A stretch of 61,108 nucleotides of DNA, taken from NCBI RefSeq assembly GCF_001039355.2, contig NW_019775058.1, forward strand, positions 1 to 61,108. Direction: 5' to 3'. Positions 49,438-60,983 of the stretch are shown one piece after another. Origin of the DNA: Lingula anatina. Its lineage: Eukaryota > Brachiopoda > Lingulata > Lingulida > Lingulidae. Position numbers and translations under genes: made by a program. The notes under the pieces were generated by a model, which saw nothing but the letters and a program-made list of their open reading frames with translations, ran no database searches and was not told where the DNA came from. Positions within the stretch are counted from its first letter, which is position 1. Each line of letters starts with the position of its first letter.

Positions 49438-49856
49438 TGTAGTTAAATAATTTTAGTTAAATAATTTTAAAAAGTACAGTAATGCACGCAAAGCGTTTAG
49501 TTCTCGATAATGGCTTCCTTCTCTTTGCTTATGCTATTTATTTCGCTCGTTGTCAAGATGGTTACTATGTAAACAAAATTGTTAAAAGCGCCCCCTATGA
49601 TTTGAATTATGCTTATACTTTCAATGGAAGGCACATATAAGTAGCTCACATTTTACTAAAATAAATCTATCGGTATTTTTATACCGATACAGATATAATT
49701 ACCTTAAAATTTGCTCTTAAATAAAGTTGTTCGCTCTCGTAAGTGCGAGATCATAACAAAGTCACGCGTACTCTCGCGCACCCTCAGCGCACATCGCTGC
49801 AGGCTTGTGAGTGACTTGACAGGTAGAGTTGTGTCTGGCGCTTTGCGATTTGCAAA
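49438..49856. promoter_or_regulatory. Bidirectional promoter between PIERCE1 and TMEM116
   Basis: The start codons are 419 bp apart, divergent. It contains a near-perfect hairpin palindrome, TATCGGTAT-TTTT-ATACCGATA, at 49668-49689, and a CpG-richer stretch at about 49735-49850 next to TMEM116. No clear RFX X-box was found; GTTGTCAAGATGGTTAC near 49550 only weakly resembles one. Confidence 0.6.
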
Positions 49857-51340
49857 ATGGCCAGCATGTCTTCAAACAGCTCTCTGGATATTTATATGCT
49901 TACAGAGGAGCACGTAAGTGAAATGTTCAGGATTGCATGTGACGATTGTAAGAAAATTGATTTGAAATGTTGTGCACGTCACCTGGCGCTTGGTTCAAAC
50001 TCAAAGAAAAGAAAGAAACGTCAATTTATTTATTAAATTAAAGAAATAAAAGCGGAGCTGCTGACCACGGCGATTTTTAGAAAAGTTTGATAAAGTTGTA
50101 TGCCATTAAATCACGTGAGAGTTGCACACCTTTTGGAGAATGACATGGTGTGAACCGACCATATCATTGACTTATTGTACACTTGGCTTGTCCCTTTACG
50201 TAAGTGTAATGGTTTTAGATGACCCAGCTTGAAGTGGTTCAAACTAGGTCACGCTGAAAGAAATGCTAAAGCACAGATCAGAAGTTATACAATACAATAC
50301 AATAAATTTTATTTCATGTCGTATATATTATCAGTATTTATAATCTGCACGTAGCGACTAAAGAATAATTAGCTAATTTTGATTATTATGTGGTTTTGAT
50401 GGGGAACGAAAACACAATGCTGATTTAAGGTGGCAATTAAAATTCGTTTTTTTTTTTTTGTTTTTGGAATTTTTTAATCTGTGGAAATTATACCCACTTT
50501 CTTGAAGAATTTTTATTTTTACAGTAATTAGAAGTGTGTGTAAAATGCTTCAGATTTGATTTTCAAATGAAATTTTATCTATTATCAAATGAAATATTTG
50601 CATCTGTGCAAGATTCTTTTTAGATGTTTATCTGAACTACGCACTAATGCAAATAGAATTGATAAAGTGCCACTAAATAATATAAAGTTTTATATATTTT
50701 TAGGCTTACACAAAACCTCAGGATATATTCATAAAACAAAATGTTTTATTTATTTTTTAATTTATTTTAGATGAAGGTGGTTGGTTGTATTGATCTTGCA
50801 ATGAGCTTACTCAGGTTTGCTATTATTATTTTTATTTTTTATTATGATTATTATTATTATTACATGTAAAGTTATGATCTTGTAACCAAATCATTAATTT
50901 TACCTATGAAAGGGTAAATTGACTAGTGCAACAATGGCATAGTTTCATGTACTATAGATGAAATTTCGAGGATTATAGGATTATGCTAAAGCTGATTTCA
51001 CTGACTTATCTTAATAAAGAGTAGAATAGTACTATAAATTTATTAACACTTTATAGAGTGTTCTAATTTTTTTTTTTTTTTTTCAGTTTACTGGGAGCAG
51101 GTTCCATTCTTGTGTATGCAGGAATAAAGAAAAAAATCTGCATACCAGAGGTAATGAAAATGTTACCTTTTCAAGCAACAACCAATATAGTTGAGTTTTT
51201 TGTAAATTTCGATGTACACACACAGAAAGGATTTTATATTTTGTTCTTTGCTGTTTTTATATAGTCTGTTAGCAAAAGTCATAGCTGTTAATATTGAAAA
51301 ATAATCCTGGTGCACTTGTCATTTTGCCAATTTGTTTTAC

Positions 51341-51410
<70 letters not shown>

Positions 51411-54400
51411 GATTTGCAGCATGTTGCTTAGCTATGTGACATCAGCCTGATTGTGGCTAAACATCTTTTGTTTTAGATTAAAAGTATCATGAAATATTGG
51501 ATTCATAGTAAATTTTTTTAAAAACAAATTTCGTGTTTATTTATTGTTCCAGGTGTACCCTATCTTCCACTTGTCTCTGGCAGATTGTCTGGCATCTCTT
51601 TGTCTGCTGCTTGGAGCCACCATGTATCTGACACATGAACACACAATGGTTATGTCCGCCTGCCATTATATTGTTGGTGCTGCCGTGGTATGATTGTGCT
51701 TTTACACTATGTCTCACCAAAGACAATCACACCTAACACATTCCCAGCTGACACATTCACACCTAACACATTCTCAGCTGACACATTCACACCAAACACA
51801 TTCTCACCTAGTTTCAGTGTCAGTTTAGTTTGTTCTCATTTACTGTGATACAGTTTAGAGAACGTAAAAAAGTACATAGATACACAAGTGAATCATACTC
51901 TCACACCTTATAATAATAATTAACTTAATTAAAAGGGGGGGGGGGATTAAGTGAAGACTCATCTTCACACAACTCTTGGCCTGGCTCATTCATGAAATGG
52001 AAATGTTCTACATGGTATACTGAACATACTCTTGCAATGCATCTTGATGTGATATTTGTCCATCTAACACAAATACACTTTGCCCGCTGTTAGGCCTTAT
52101 TTTAGCCAGTCATACCTAACACAGTAAAAGAGTATCTTTGTTTGTAATACTCAAAATGTCATTATTCAGGGTAGTTACACTTAGCACATTTAATCACATT
52201 CCAAGAGAGTTTACTTGGATATAAAGCACATATTTATCTAAGGTCAACAAGTGGTTTTCCATGATGGTTCAGCTATCATAAACCTTGAGCAAAAAGAACT
52301 GCTTGTTGTCAAGATGAAATGAAAACATAGTTGTTTGCTTTTTAAAATAAATAAAAACCAAAATGGAGAAAATTCCATTTTAACAAGTTGTGAAAAAGTT
52401 TGGCATGTTATTTGCCCATTGTAATTCTAAAAATAATTTTCTTTTCAGTGTTTTTATATAATAACATTTTTATTGACTATGACGTATGCGGTTGAAGTTT
52501 ATAACAAGATGAAGCGAGAGTTAAGTGCTAGGGAAAATTCGACAGGAAGAAAAGCTAGAAAGAAAGTGAGTTTCACATGAGAAATATGAGATTAATTTAT
52601 AACTTTTTTTTTGTCCATATAATGGATTCAGTACACTACAAAGATAAGAAGAACATGGAAGAAGGTTGAGAAATGACTAAATAGATATCAATTGTCTTGA
52701 AAATTATTAAAATTTGTATTGGCATACAGGTTGAAATGCATTTTACATGATAAATTCTCAAGTAATATTTAAATTGACATAAAGACACCAATGATTCTGC
52801 TGTATTACCTTTACATTTGGCTTTATTTAATCTTTCAGTGTAACGTACTGCATCCTTTGTACATAATGTCTTGGTAAGTGATTGTTTACTGTTTATTGTA
52901 ATTATAGGATTTCACTTTTTAAACAGATATAACTGTTACATTAGGATGCATTGTCACTATCCATTGTTAGAATTAAGATTTACTAAATTAATTCATCTTT
53001 TATGTGTGCTTTTGTTGCAATGGCAGTGTGTGCAAATGTCTGAACTCTGTTCTCTGTTGCAAATGAATCGATTTATTTCTGAATTTATCTCACATTCTCT
53101 ACTTTTTAAGTGAAATTACTCTATTTTTGTGGTCCCTAATTCTGATACATTGTCTGTTTTAGGGCTGTTCCCCTCTTGGTTGCCTTTGCATTCATGTTAG
53201 TGACAAGAAGAGAAGAGGATGACTGGTATTCTATTTTACCTCCAGCCACAGGGTGTGAGGCGTAAGTATATTGGCTTAATCAAAAGCAATTTTACCTCCA
53301 GCCACAGGGTGTGAGGTTTAAGTATATTGGCTTTATCAAAAGCAATTTTACCTCCAGCCACAGGGTGTGAGGTTTAAGTATATTGGCTTTATCAAAAGCA
53401 ATTTTACCTCCAGCCACAGGGTGTGAGGTGTAAGTATATTGGCTTTATCAAAAGCAATTTTACCTCCAGCCACAGGGTGTGAGGCGTAAGTATTGGCTAA
53501 ATCAAAAGCAAAATTATTAACTCTAGTACTGTATACTCACTTAGATCTGCCAGATATTTTTACAGAGATTCTGATGTTTCATCGTCATCCCAAGGACATC
53601 TGTAAGGAACTGTCACTACAGGTGGCACTGCTGGTGGTATTGCAATCATCATGTGACCAGATGAATCAGAATTTACATTTTGATATAGGCTAAATTAATA
53701 GAGTAATTGGTCTTTGAAATTTCCCTTGGAGGCAGGGTTTAAGTATAAGCAAACACTTTAAAAAATTTGTTTGCAAATTACTTTTAAGACTGTGATCTAA
53801 ACAGAGAAACAGATTAACACTTCTCCTCCTGGCATCGAGTAGAATACAGAAAAGCTGGTGATTATGCGAGAACATTGGAACAAGAGGAGGCCTGTTAATC
53901 TCATTTCATTCAGCAACAGTCCCTGTGGAGTTAGTACGCACAAGCTAGCAGAATAGATTCATTATTAATGCACCCTAATATTAAGAACATATCTTTTTGC
54001 CAATTCATGAAGGATGGCAGTTTGTAGAAATCAATTTAAGATCTAGTCACCCATTTTGCAATAGGAAAATGAATTTAAGCTATCTTCTGATGAACCCCCA
54101 AACCCTCTTAATCTGCTCTTACCAGTAAAGTATTTTCGGTAACTTCCTTCAATGTTTTTTTTTTTTTTTTTTTTCAGGTGTCTGCCTCTGTTCCACTATA
54201 ATGACGACCTTTGTATGGTAAGTAAAGATTCAGATTTCAATTACAAGTAAAGCTAAACTATTTTTTATATATAAAATTTTGAGATTTTTTTTAAAGGTGT
54301 TGATGTTAAACTTAACTGTTGGCCCATGCAATTGTTAGATGATGATTTTGGTGTTATAATTTAGTTATTATATATTTTTATTATTTCCTAGAGTCAGAAA

Positions 54401-55168
54401 ACAGATGTAGAAGGCTGGGAGAAAGCTATGAAGTATTTATTTTTAGGTCCTCTTACACTTACCATGCTGGTCAACTTTGTAAGTATGCACTTAAACAGTT
54501 TTCAGGCCTTATTACTGTACATGAGAATGTAGACCAGCTCTGAAACCAATGCCTAAGGTTATCTGACCAAATAGATATATTTATACTTTTCCACATTCCT
54601 AGTTCTCCATTTCATCTCTGTTGATTGGCATGTAAAGTTTTTCATATTTTGTGCTTAGTTGTATCTTAAAGCAATAATAACTCTTCGTTTCAGCCAAAAA
54701 ATGAATTTTCCTGGAGTAAACAATTTTCCCATACTTACCAATGGTTAATGAATCCATTTTTACATTCAAAGTTAGTCCCTGTTTTTTTTCTAAAAAGTTT
54801 GGTTTTTTGTTAAAATCTCTTAAGAGATTTTAACAGAGTATAGACATCAATGGAGGTCACGTGGTCTAAAGACAAGTTCAGATATCAGAATAAAAGCTAT
54901 AACTGCTGTTTTTGTGGTAAAACAGAATATATTATATTTCTATGAGTTATTCACAAGGTTTTTATTGTGAAATATAGATCTCATACGAAGAGTTATTATC
55001 CCTTTAATATTGTCTTTATTTGATTCTGAGTATAGATAACATTTATGTTTCAGGTTATCTATGTCTTAATTATCAGAGCATTCAGACAGATTCAGATGAC
55101 AAGAGGTGAGTGAAAAAGCACTTAAACGTATCTGCTGGCTTCACTTTACATGTTCCTGACCCCCCCGT

Positions 55169-55208
<40 letters not shown>

Positions 55209-56398
55209 ATAAGCACATTTATATACAAAGGATTATTTGGACTTGAGTATTAAAGGAAAATAAAGAGAAGATTTTCCTGCCTCATGTTCAATAAGAAAAA
55301 AATGATAATAATTATTATTTTTATCTGTTTTTTCCCCATTTCCAAACAACAGCTTCCTATTTCTTTATGTGACTTTCAGGTGTTTTGAGCTACCAGCAGC
55401 ATAAAGTGGAGAGACAGGTCAAGGTGAAGGCCATGAGGTACCAGCTGGTCTTTTTCTTCTGTTGGATACCGTGTAAGTAGATCATTTACTGATGCATTTA
55501 CCCATATTTTACTTCTGTATTCAGATATGAATTTAACATAGCACAGTAAAAACTTTGTCACTTAAAAATTAATTAATTATTCAAAAAGTGTGAATCCAAC
55601 ATGGCCATTAGGTGACGATTTTTTCAAATTATTGAGAGGCCCATTTTTAAGTTTGACAAAATTTTCAAAGTGAAAAGCATTAGGTCAGCAGAGAATCATC
55701 TGGCAAACTTTTCAAGATGGACTTAATTTTCAAGTTTTTACCGTGGTAAGAGTTAAAAGATTTACATGGTATTAGGAGATAAATAATGTTTGGGAAATAA
55801 GCTAAATATTTTTTCACATTTACGTTTTGAGGTGTCTTTTTTGATCTGATGTAAAAAGAGAAGAAATTTGCAGTTTTTTATTTATAAGGCATTTTTAACC
55901 ATAGCAGTTGTGTTTCTGTGATTCACTATTCAGACAACAGCCATTCTTTTAACTGTTTAAGGCAGTATAGGGTCCAGCTGTCTGATAACACAAGCTTGTC
56001 CAGCATTCGGTCTTAATGTAGTCTTGTGTGAACAGGTCTTTATTTTTTTATTTCTAGCACTTGTCCTTGGTGTGTTTTCCATCTCCAGCAAGTTCGACAT
56101 GAACCAATATTTCTGGCTGTATGTGTTACAGGTTAGTCTGAAAATTATCTGTTAAGGAAATATTTTTTCTTATTAAAATTGTTTACTGAAAGGATTCACA
56201 GTATTGTACATTTTGTAAGAGTTAAAAAATTGTTATATTTAATTATTTGTTCTATTCTAGGGTCTTACAGCACCCTTGCAGGGCTTCTTTAACTCCCTTG
56301 TATATGGCTGGAACAGAGACGGTTTTAAAAGGGCAATCACCGAGCCATTTTTAAAGCATGCAGCACCTTCCACTTCTTACTCCTCTGTCAGTTTGTAA
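49857..56398 (+). CDS. TMEM116: Transmembrane protein 116, orphan seven-helix GPCR-like protein
   Basis: Exons: 49857-49913, 50771-50814, 51087-51150, 51553-51687, 52449-52565, 52839-52873, 53163-53261, 54178-54217, 54392-54478, 55054-55105, 55380-55472, 56058-56131, 56261-56398 (TAA). The joined frame gives 344 residues. Blocks SLLGAGSILVYAG and YVLQGLTAPLQGFFNSLVYG correspond to TMEM116 family signatures. Seven hydrophobic helices can be placed. Class A receptor-like features include an Asp in helix 2 (LSLADCL), FCWIP in helix 6 (CWxP motif) and NSLVYGW in helix 7 (NPxxY-like with P changed); the helix 3 E/DRY motif is replaced by VEVYNK. N-glycosylation is possible at NSS near the N-terminus. 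Ligand and coupling are unknown for the family. The donor at 55472 (CCGT|GTAAGT) was chosen over a GTGTAA two bases earlier because only it keeps the frame PSLVLGVF. The donor of exon 53163-53261 has been tandemly copied. Confidence 0.93.
51343..51407. repeat. (AT)n microsatellite
   Basis: About 32 AT units in the TMEM116 intron after exon 3. A similar (AT)n tract of about 26 units lies at 6630-6681 in the EB/EGF/SEA gene. Confidence 0.95.
51727..51811. repeat. 30-bp minisatellite in TMEM116 intron
   Basis: About 2.8 copies of a 30-bp unit, ACACATTCACACCTAACACA followed by TTCTCAGCTG. Confidence 0.8.
53235..53514. repeat. 56-bp tandem array copying the TMEM116 exon 7 end and donor
   Basis: Five copies start at 53235, 53291, 53347, 53403 and 53459, period exactly 56 bp. 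Each holds the last 27 coding bases of the exon (TTTACCTCCAGCCACAGGGT, then GTGAGGC) plus its splice donor region and the first bases of the intron. Copy 1 is the real exon end. Copies 2 and 3 read GAGGTTTAAG and have lost the donor GT; copies 4 (GGTGTAAGTAT) and 5 (GGCGTAAGTAT) keep it. Confidence 0.95.
55179..55202. repeat. (CT)n microsatellite
   Basis: A C-rich run followed by about eleven CT units, in a TMEM116 intron. Confidence 0.9.
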
Positions 56399-59300
56399 TG
56401 GTGATCGCAGGCATGTAATCTCTAAGCTATTAGGGTATCGTGATTATTGTGGGCCATGCTATTAAGGTGTTCGCCTTCCGGTTGCATAATTTGAGATTGT
56501 TTTCAGCGGGTTACTGGATATGAGATCAGGTTTTGCAGACTTCGAGAACCCACCCAGTTTTGGGAGGGAAGAATTTGAATACCAGTCTTATGTCTCTTCT
56601 ACAGTGCACAAGTGTAAGGTAGAGGGTGAGGGCATGCTGCGAGATTCTGGAGTTAACATTTTTTTAGTTTTTTTCTATGTTATCAGTGCCTTTTAGTCAT
56701 ATTAAAGGAAGGCAATTGTTTGGGGTAACTGGTTTGCTTATATTTCTTACTTATATTCTCATCTGGTTTGTATAGAATTTTATACTTTATATTCCATCTT
56801 TTCTTTATTATAATTTACTGGAGTGAGATTGTCATAAATTAGTTTAATATCAGTTCCTTAAGTTAATCTCAATGAATGTTAAGCTAGATGGCATTCCATC
56901 CTAAAATGGAAAGCATTTGCAATCCAACCATATAAAGCTGAGTGCAATATATTTGGGTACTTGGTTCTTCCAGTGTTAACCACTTAATGATATTCAACTG
57001 AAAGGAATAGAGAAATCCATTTTCTAAAATGCACTGATAGTATTCAACTTTTGATACAGAGAGATCATTTACAATTTTTTCTCGAAAGTTCATATATTTT
57101 TCATTACACTTAACATTTTATACACAGATTTGGTTAGTGTTTAGATATGTTTTTCCCTCAGCAAGATGCTAAATGTTTCTGGATCTGTATAAAAAAAGGC
57201 AGAATTATTGATGAATATGGCATTTGAAAAACAGATTAACAATCTATAGAAGATGCGCGCCTGTACTATTTTTTTTTTTTTTTATTTTCCTGTCATAATA
57301 TTTATTAAAAATTTTTTGCAAAGATCTGTCCATTGTTCGCCTAGTGACATACAGAGAATTCTCGAGAATTACATAATTTATGTTCATGTAAAAAGTAGTG
57401 AATTTCATGTGCTGGATACTGTATGTACATTGTAAGTACTCTGACATGGCTTTTTTCTGGCCTTATGACATTCAAGTGAAAAGATGCCATTTTTATCATA
57501 CAAATATATAAATAATAAATGCATTTAATATTTGTAATTGCTGTTTCATAATATTTGCCTCTTTGGACTCGTCTTTAAAATGAACTTAATTTACCTGAAT
57601 CAAAGAAGAAAGGGATTGAAAGAAAATGTGGTGAAAGGTGAAAAATGAGCCGATTAAGTGAGAAACGTAAGGTTTTGGCAAAAACATAATTTCTTATTTC
57701 CATAAGAATACATTATATTCTAAATGTAATAAGGTGTTCAATAACTTGCCTGTAAATAATGGCATGTGAAAAACTTCATTACCTGCTGAAAAGTATCTTT
57801 AAAAGAATAAATACCCATATGATAATTTTCACAATATTAAGTATATTTGGCAGGTTGTCTACTCTATTGATATGAGAGAGTCAAAATTAGGTATGTTATA
57901 AGGCTAAGGCTACAAAGTTGCTGTAACACCTTACCGTATATCAACCAAATGGTCATTTACAGGTACAAATGGTATATTTGCCAATCATCAAAAACAAATA
58001 TGAGAAGTATACTTGTCTAGTTCAAAATCATTTACCAGTCGCAAACTAAATAAAAATGATCAAATCAGGATTAATCTCAAGCTGTCATTTCCCATTTTGC
58101 AACATTGTTGGCACTGGACAGTTGTGGAAGTTAATAACTCATTTTGCAGCTCAAAGTTATAACTGGTGCAGTAGCTAGTAGGTCACATTATTAAAACAAA
58201 ACACCAATAAGTGTTGACTCATTTAGTTTTGATGCAGTTTCTTATCAATGGTCAATGGTGTTCACTTCTCATTTAATCTCCACATAAGAGAACAGCTTTG
58301 AAGGATGGCCCAAACAAAATTAGGCACTTTCTAAATGTGGCCTTTACTAAAACCTGCAAATTGTTTTTGATACATTAGGTAATGTATTGCAGATGACCAC
58401 CTTGCAACAAGTTTCAAACAGTAAACATTCAACAATCTGTAAATAAAGGGTGAAACAAAAGACACTAAAATTATTGTGATGGTTGTAAAATACCTCTTTG
58501 TGCTAGATAAAGGTGTGCCACGTAACATGCCTGATTGCACAGGTATAACATGAAGTCTGCATTCAGAACAGTGGACTAACTAGTCCGAGGATCAAATATG
58601 GCCGACCCACTTGAATACCTCCCCACGGGGAATCTATTCAGTGTATATAAGCGGATTAGACGGCAAACTTTTTAGTAGGTCTCCATATTTGACCCATGGA
58701 CTAGTTAGTCCACTGTTCTGAATGTGGCCTAATTTCTCACCAGGGACAGAACCAGAAAGGGAGGGTGCTGGTCAGAAAATAATCAGACATTATGAAATAG
58801 TAGCATAATACCTTCAATGGATAGAAAACTGTGGGCAAGGCTATCAAAACCTTAATATTCTACCTTTTCATTTGTTTGGTAGGATTGCCAACTTAAAACA
58901 TAAACCCTTCATGTTTTCACTTTTGAAGCAATGATGAAAGTTATTGTGAGTTATTGTTCAGTGTTTCTCTACTGTTTACAACACATCAACAGACATGAAT
59001 TAGATTGAAAATGCATCTCTTAAGATCCGCAATAATAGTATAATGCTCCCTATCAGTGCCCTTTTGGGTGTTTTATACATAAAATTATAGTTGATCTTAA
59101 AAGGTACATTTTCAATCTAATCTAATTATTTTGTAAACAAGATCAACACAGTGATTATGATGAAACAACAGAATTACAAACGCAATTAACTGCACTACTG
59201 GCCACTCACTTTTTGGCACAATCACTGTTTGAAAGTACTAGTCCAGAGATGATGGGTAAATTATGTGTATGTAAAAAAATAGGCTGAATAATAAATATTA

Positions 59301-59472
59301 CTGCTTCCTAACCATTTGCATTTGTAAACATGACTTCTCCATTTTGATGCTGAAAATGTGGTGTAGGAAGCTGACAACCAGTAAGTCATGGCAAAATCAT
59401 TTTACTGGTTTGAGGATGATTTTTTTTTCCTTTCCCTGCCTCTGCCCCTCATCCTTCACTCGGTTCCCAGTA
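56399..59472. other. TMEM116 3' flank and intergenic spacer
   Basis: AATAAA at 57514-57519 is a clear candidate signal, implying a 3' UTR of about 1.1 kb. The rest is AT-rich spacer with one MITE (58558-58729) and no supported gene. The right part presumably includes the 3' UTR of the minus-strand gene whose stop is at 59473. Confidence 0.5.
58558..58729. mobile_element. Tourist-like MITE, copy 3
   Basis: About 172 bp. Inverted ends of about 60 bp: CATTCAGAACAGTGGACTAA at the left, and its inverse ending TTCTGAATGTGGCC at the right. TAA follows the right end; the left end has lost the GGCC start. The long arms could fold into a near-perfect hairpin. Confidence 0.85.
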
Positions 59473-59700
59473 CTAAGCCGCAGTGGGAGTCCCATCAATC
59501 CTGTCCACATATTTCTGAGGAATTCCCAGTTCTAGGAGTTCACTTCTGTCCATAGTGTCAATATTAGGTATTGTCTTGATAAGAGTCTGCCAGCACTGTT
59601 CTGCCAGGCTGGGCATCTTTAGCCACACACAGTACACCTCTGATGTCCTCTCGTTGTGGTTGATGTGGACTACTCCACCCTGGACACACATTAGACCACA
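59473..59700 (-). CDS. Terminal coding exon of an unrecognised gene
   Basis: A 228-bp exon on the minus strand, from acceptor TTTTCCAG (plus-strand 59701-59708) to a TAG at 59473-59475, phase 0. It encodes 75 residues, CGLMCVQGGVVHINHNERTS at the start and a helical LLELGIPQKYVDRIDG near the end. The composition, balanced codon use and clean acceptor make it look like real conserved protein, but I cannot name the family. The C-terminal helix pair (SLAEQCWQTLI, RSELLELGIP) suggests a small folded domain. Upstream exons would lie to the right; none could be placed confidently before the window ends. Confidence 0.7.
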   Translation of the reverse strand, partial: CGLMCVQGGVVHINHNERTSEVYCVWLKMPSLAEQCWQTLIKTIPNIDTMDRSELLELGIPQKYVDRIDGTPTAA

Positions 59701-59738
59701 CTGGAAAAGATATTGAATACAGGTAATTATGCAGTCCT

Positions 59739-59953
59739 GGCCCCAGTTTCACAAAAAAAAAATAATAGTAAAATAAAATAAATAAATAAATAAAAAACTT
59801 AAGTCAGTTCCCTGGCCTAGTTGACTAGGATTTTCATGAGAGCGCTGTTACACTGCTCTTGATAGGGTAAGATGTGCCCATGTAACCATGTAACCTTGGT
59901 AATTTAGTTCTTAGCCAGGGGACCTGACTTAAGTTTTTTGTGAAACCAGGGCC
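59739..59953. mobile_element. Fold-back element (MITE-like) in the last gene's intron
   Basis: Left arm GGCCCCAGTTTCACAAAAAA...CTTAAGTCAGTTCCCTGGCC, right arm its inverse (GGGGACCTGACTTAAGTTTT, then TTGTGAAACCAGGGCC). The arms are about 45 bp. The left arm is split by an A-rich (AAAT)n tract of about 35 bp that grew inside it. No clear target duplication. It is a different family from the Tourist-like MITE. Confidence 0.75.
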
Positions 59954-60341
59954 TGGCCACCCTGCCTAATAAGGCAGCACCTAAACTCAATGAAAATGGG
60001 TACTATAAAATAAAATATGTAGAATTCACATAAATAATAGAAATGGAAGTTCTACTAAATAAATCAACATAGTTGAATACTATGTGTACAAATTTGCTGT
60101 TTTTTATTGCCTTGTACCTGGTAATTGTCAGTCCTTCCTGTCATATTATTAAAATAATTTATCATCATTTTCTTTATACCATTCGCCAACCAATGATGAA
60201 AATTAAATTTTAGGAAATGTCATATATTCAGTTTCAATCATCAGTAACAAGTACTAAAAATTAAAGTAAAAATGCATTTTCTGAAAGTTACATCTTTAAA
60301 TTTCATGCATGAAAATGGTCATAACCAGTTAAAAATTTCTC

Positions 60342-60980
60342 AAAGATTCAGGAAGTTTACTTTTGCACATAAGAGTTCAGTTACAGGTTAGACAGACTGG
60401 AAAACAAGCTAATAAATCATTGTTTTAATAATTAGAAACGATTTTTACAAAGACTTCTTTAAGATTCAGAAAATTTACTTTAGCAAAGTAAGAGTTCAGT
60501 TACAGGTAAGACAGTCTGGGAAACAAGCTAAGGCCACACTTTTTTATTTTTATGGATGACATCCTCTGAGTACCCCAAAATCGGTGCGAGAGGGCGAAAA
60601 AAAAAAAACGGTCCAAAAAAAAAAAACTGCTTAAGTAAAGGAATGCTGTCAGTACACAGCTGGAAACACAAATTTAACCACAGAAACACGTATCAAACTA
60701 ACAATATGTCTTTATACATGCTCTCAAAATATTAAAGCATTGTGAATACTTCGTAGAAATGTAAAAAAAGTCATGAATTGATATACTTCATATTACCAAA
60801 TCTATTTAAGGTTATTTCATGCATTCATTTGGTATAGCAATCAATAAAACAAATATCAATCAAACAGTGTGTCTTTATTTGTATTCTCAGAATATTAAAA
60901 CATTTTGAACACTTCACAGAAATGTTTAAAAAATGATGCAAAGATATGCTTAATACTACCAAATCTATTAAAGGTCATTT
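60342..60980. repeat. Two pairs of local direct repeats at the right edge
   Basis: Pair one: about 60342-60413 and 60460-60533, sharing AAGAGTTCAGTTACAGGT and AAACAAGCTAA. Pair two: about 60690-60825 and 60850-60980, sharing ATATTAAA.CATT and TACCAAATCTATT. The second copy of pair two ends at a CAG (60981-60983) that could be a plus-strand acceptor. Confidence 0.7.
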
Positions 60981-60983
60981 CAG

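Noticed and set aside
49540-49570. RFX X-box in the PIERCE1-TMEM116 promoter
   Set aside because: GTTGTCAAGATGGTTAC has the two half-sites five bases apart with mismatches in each; too weak to call despite the ciliary gene.
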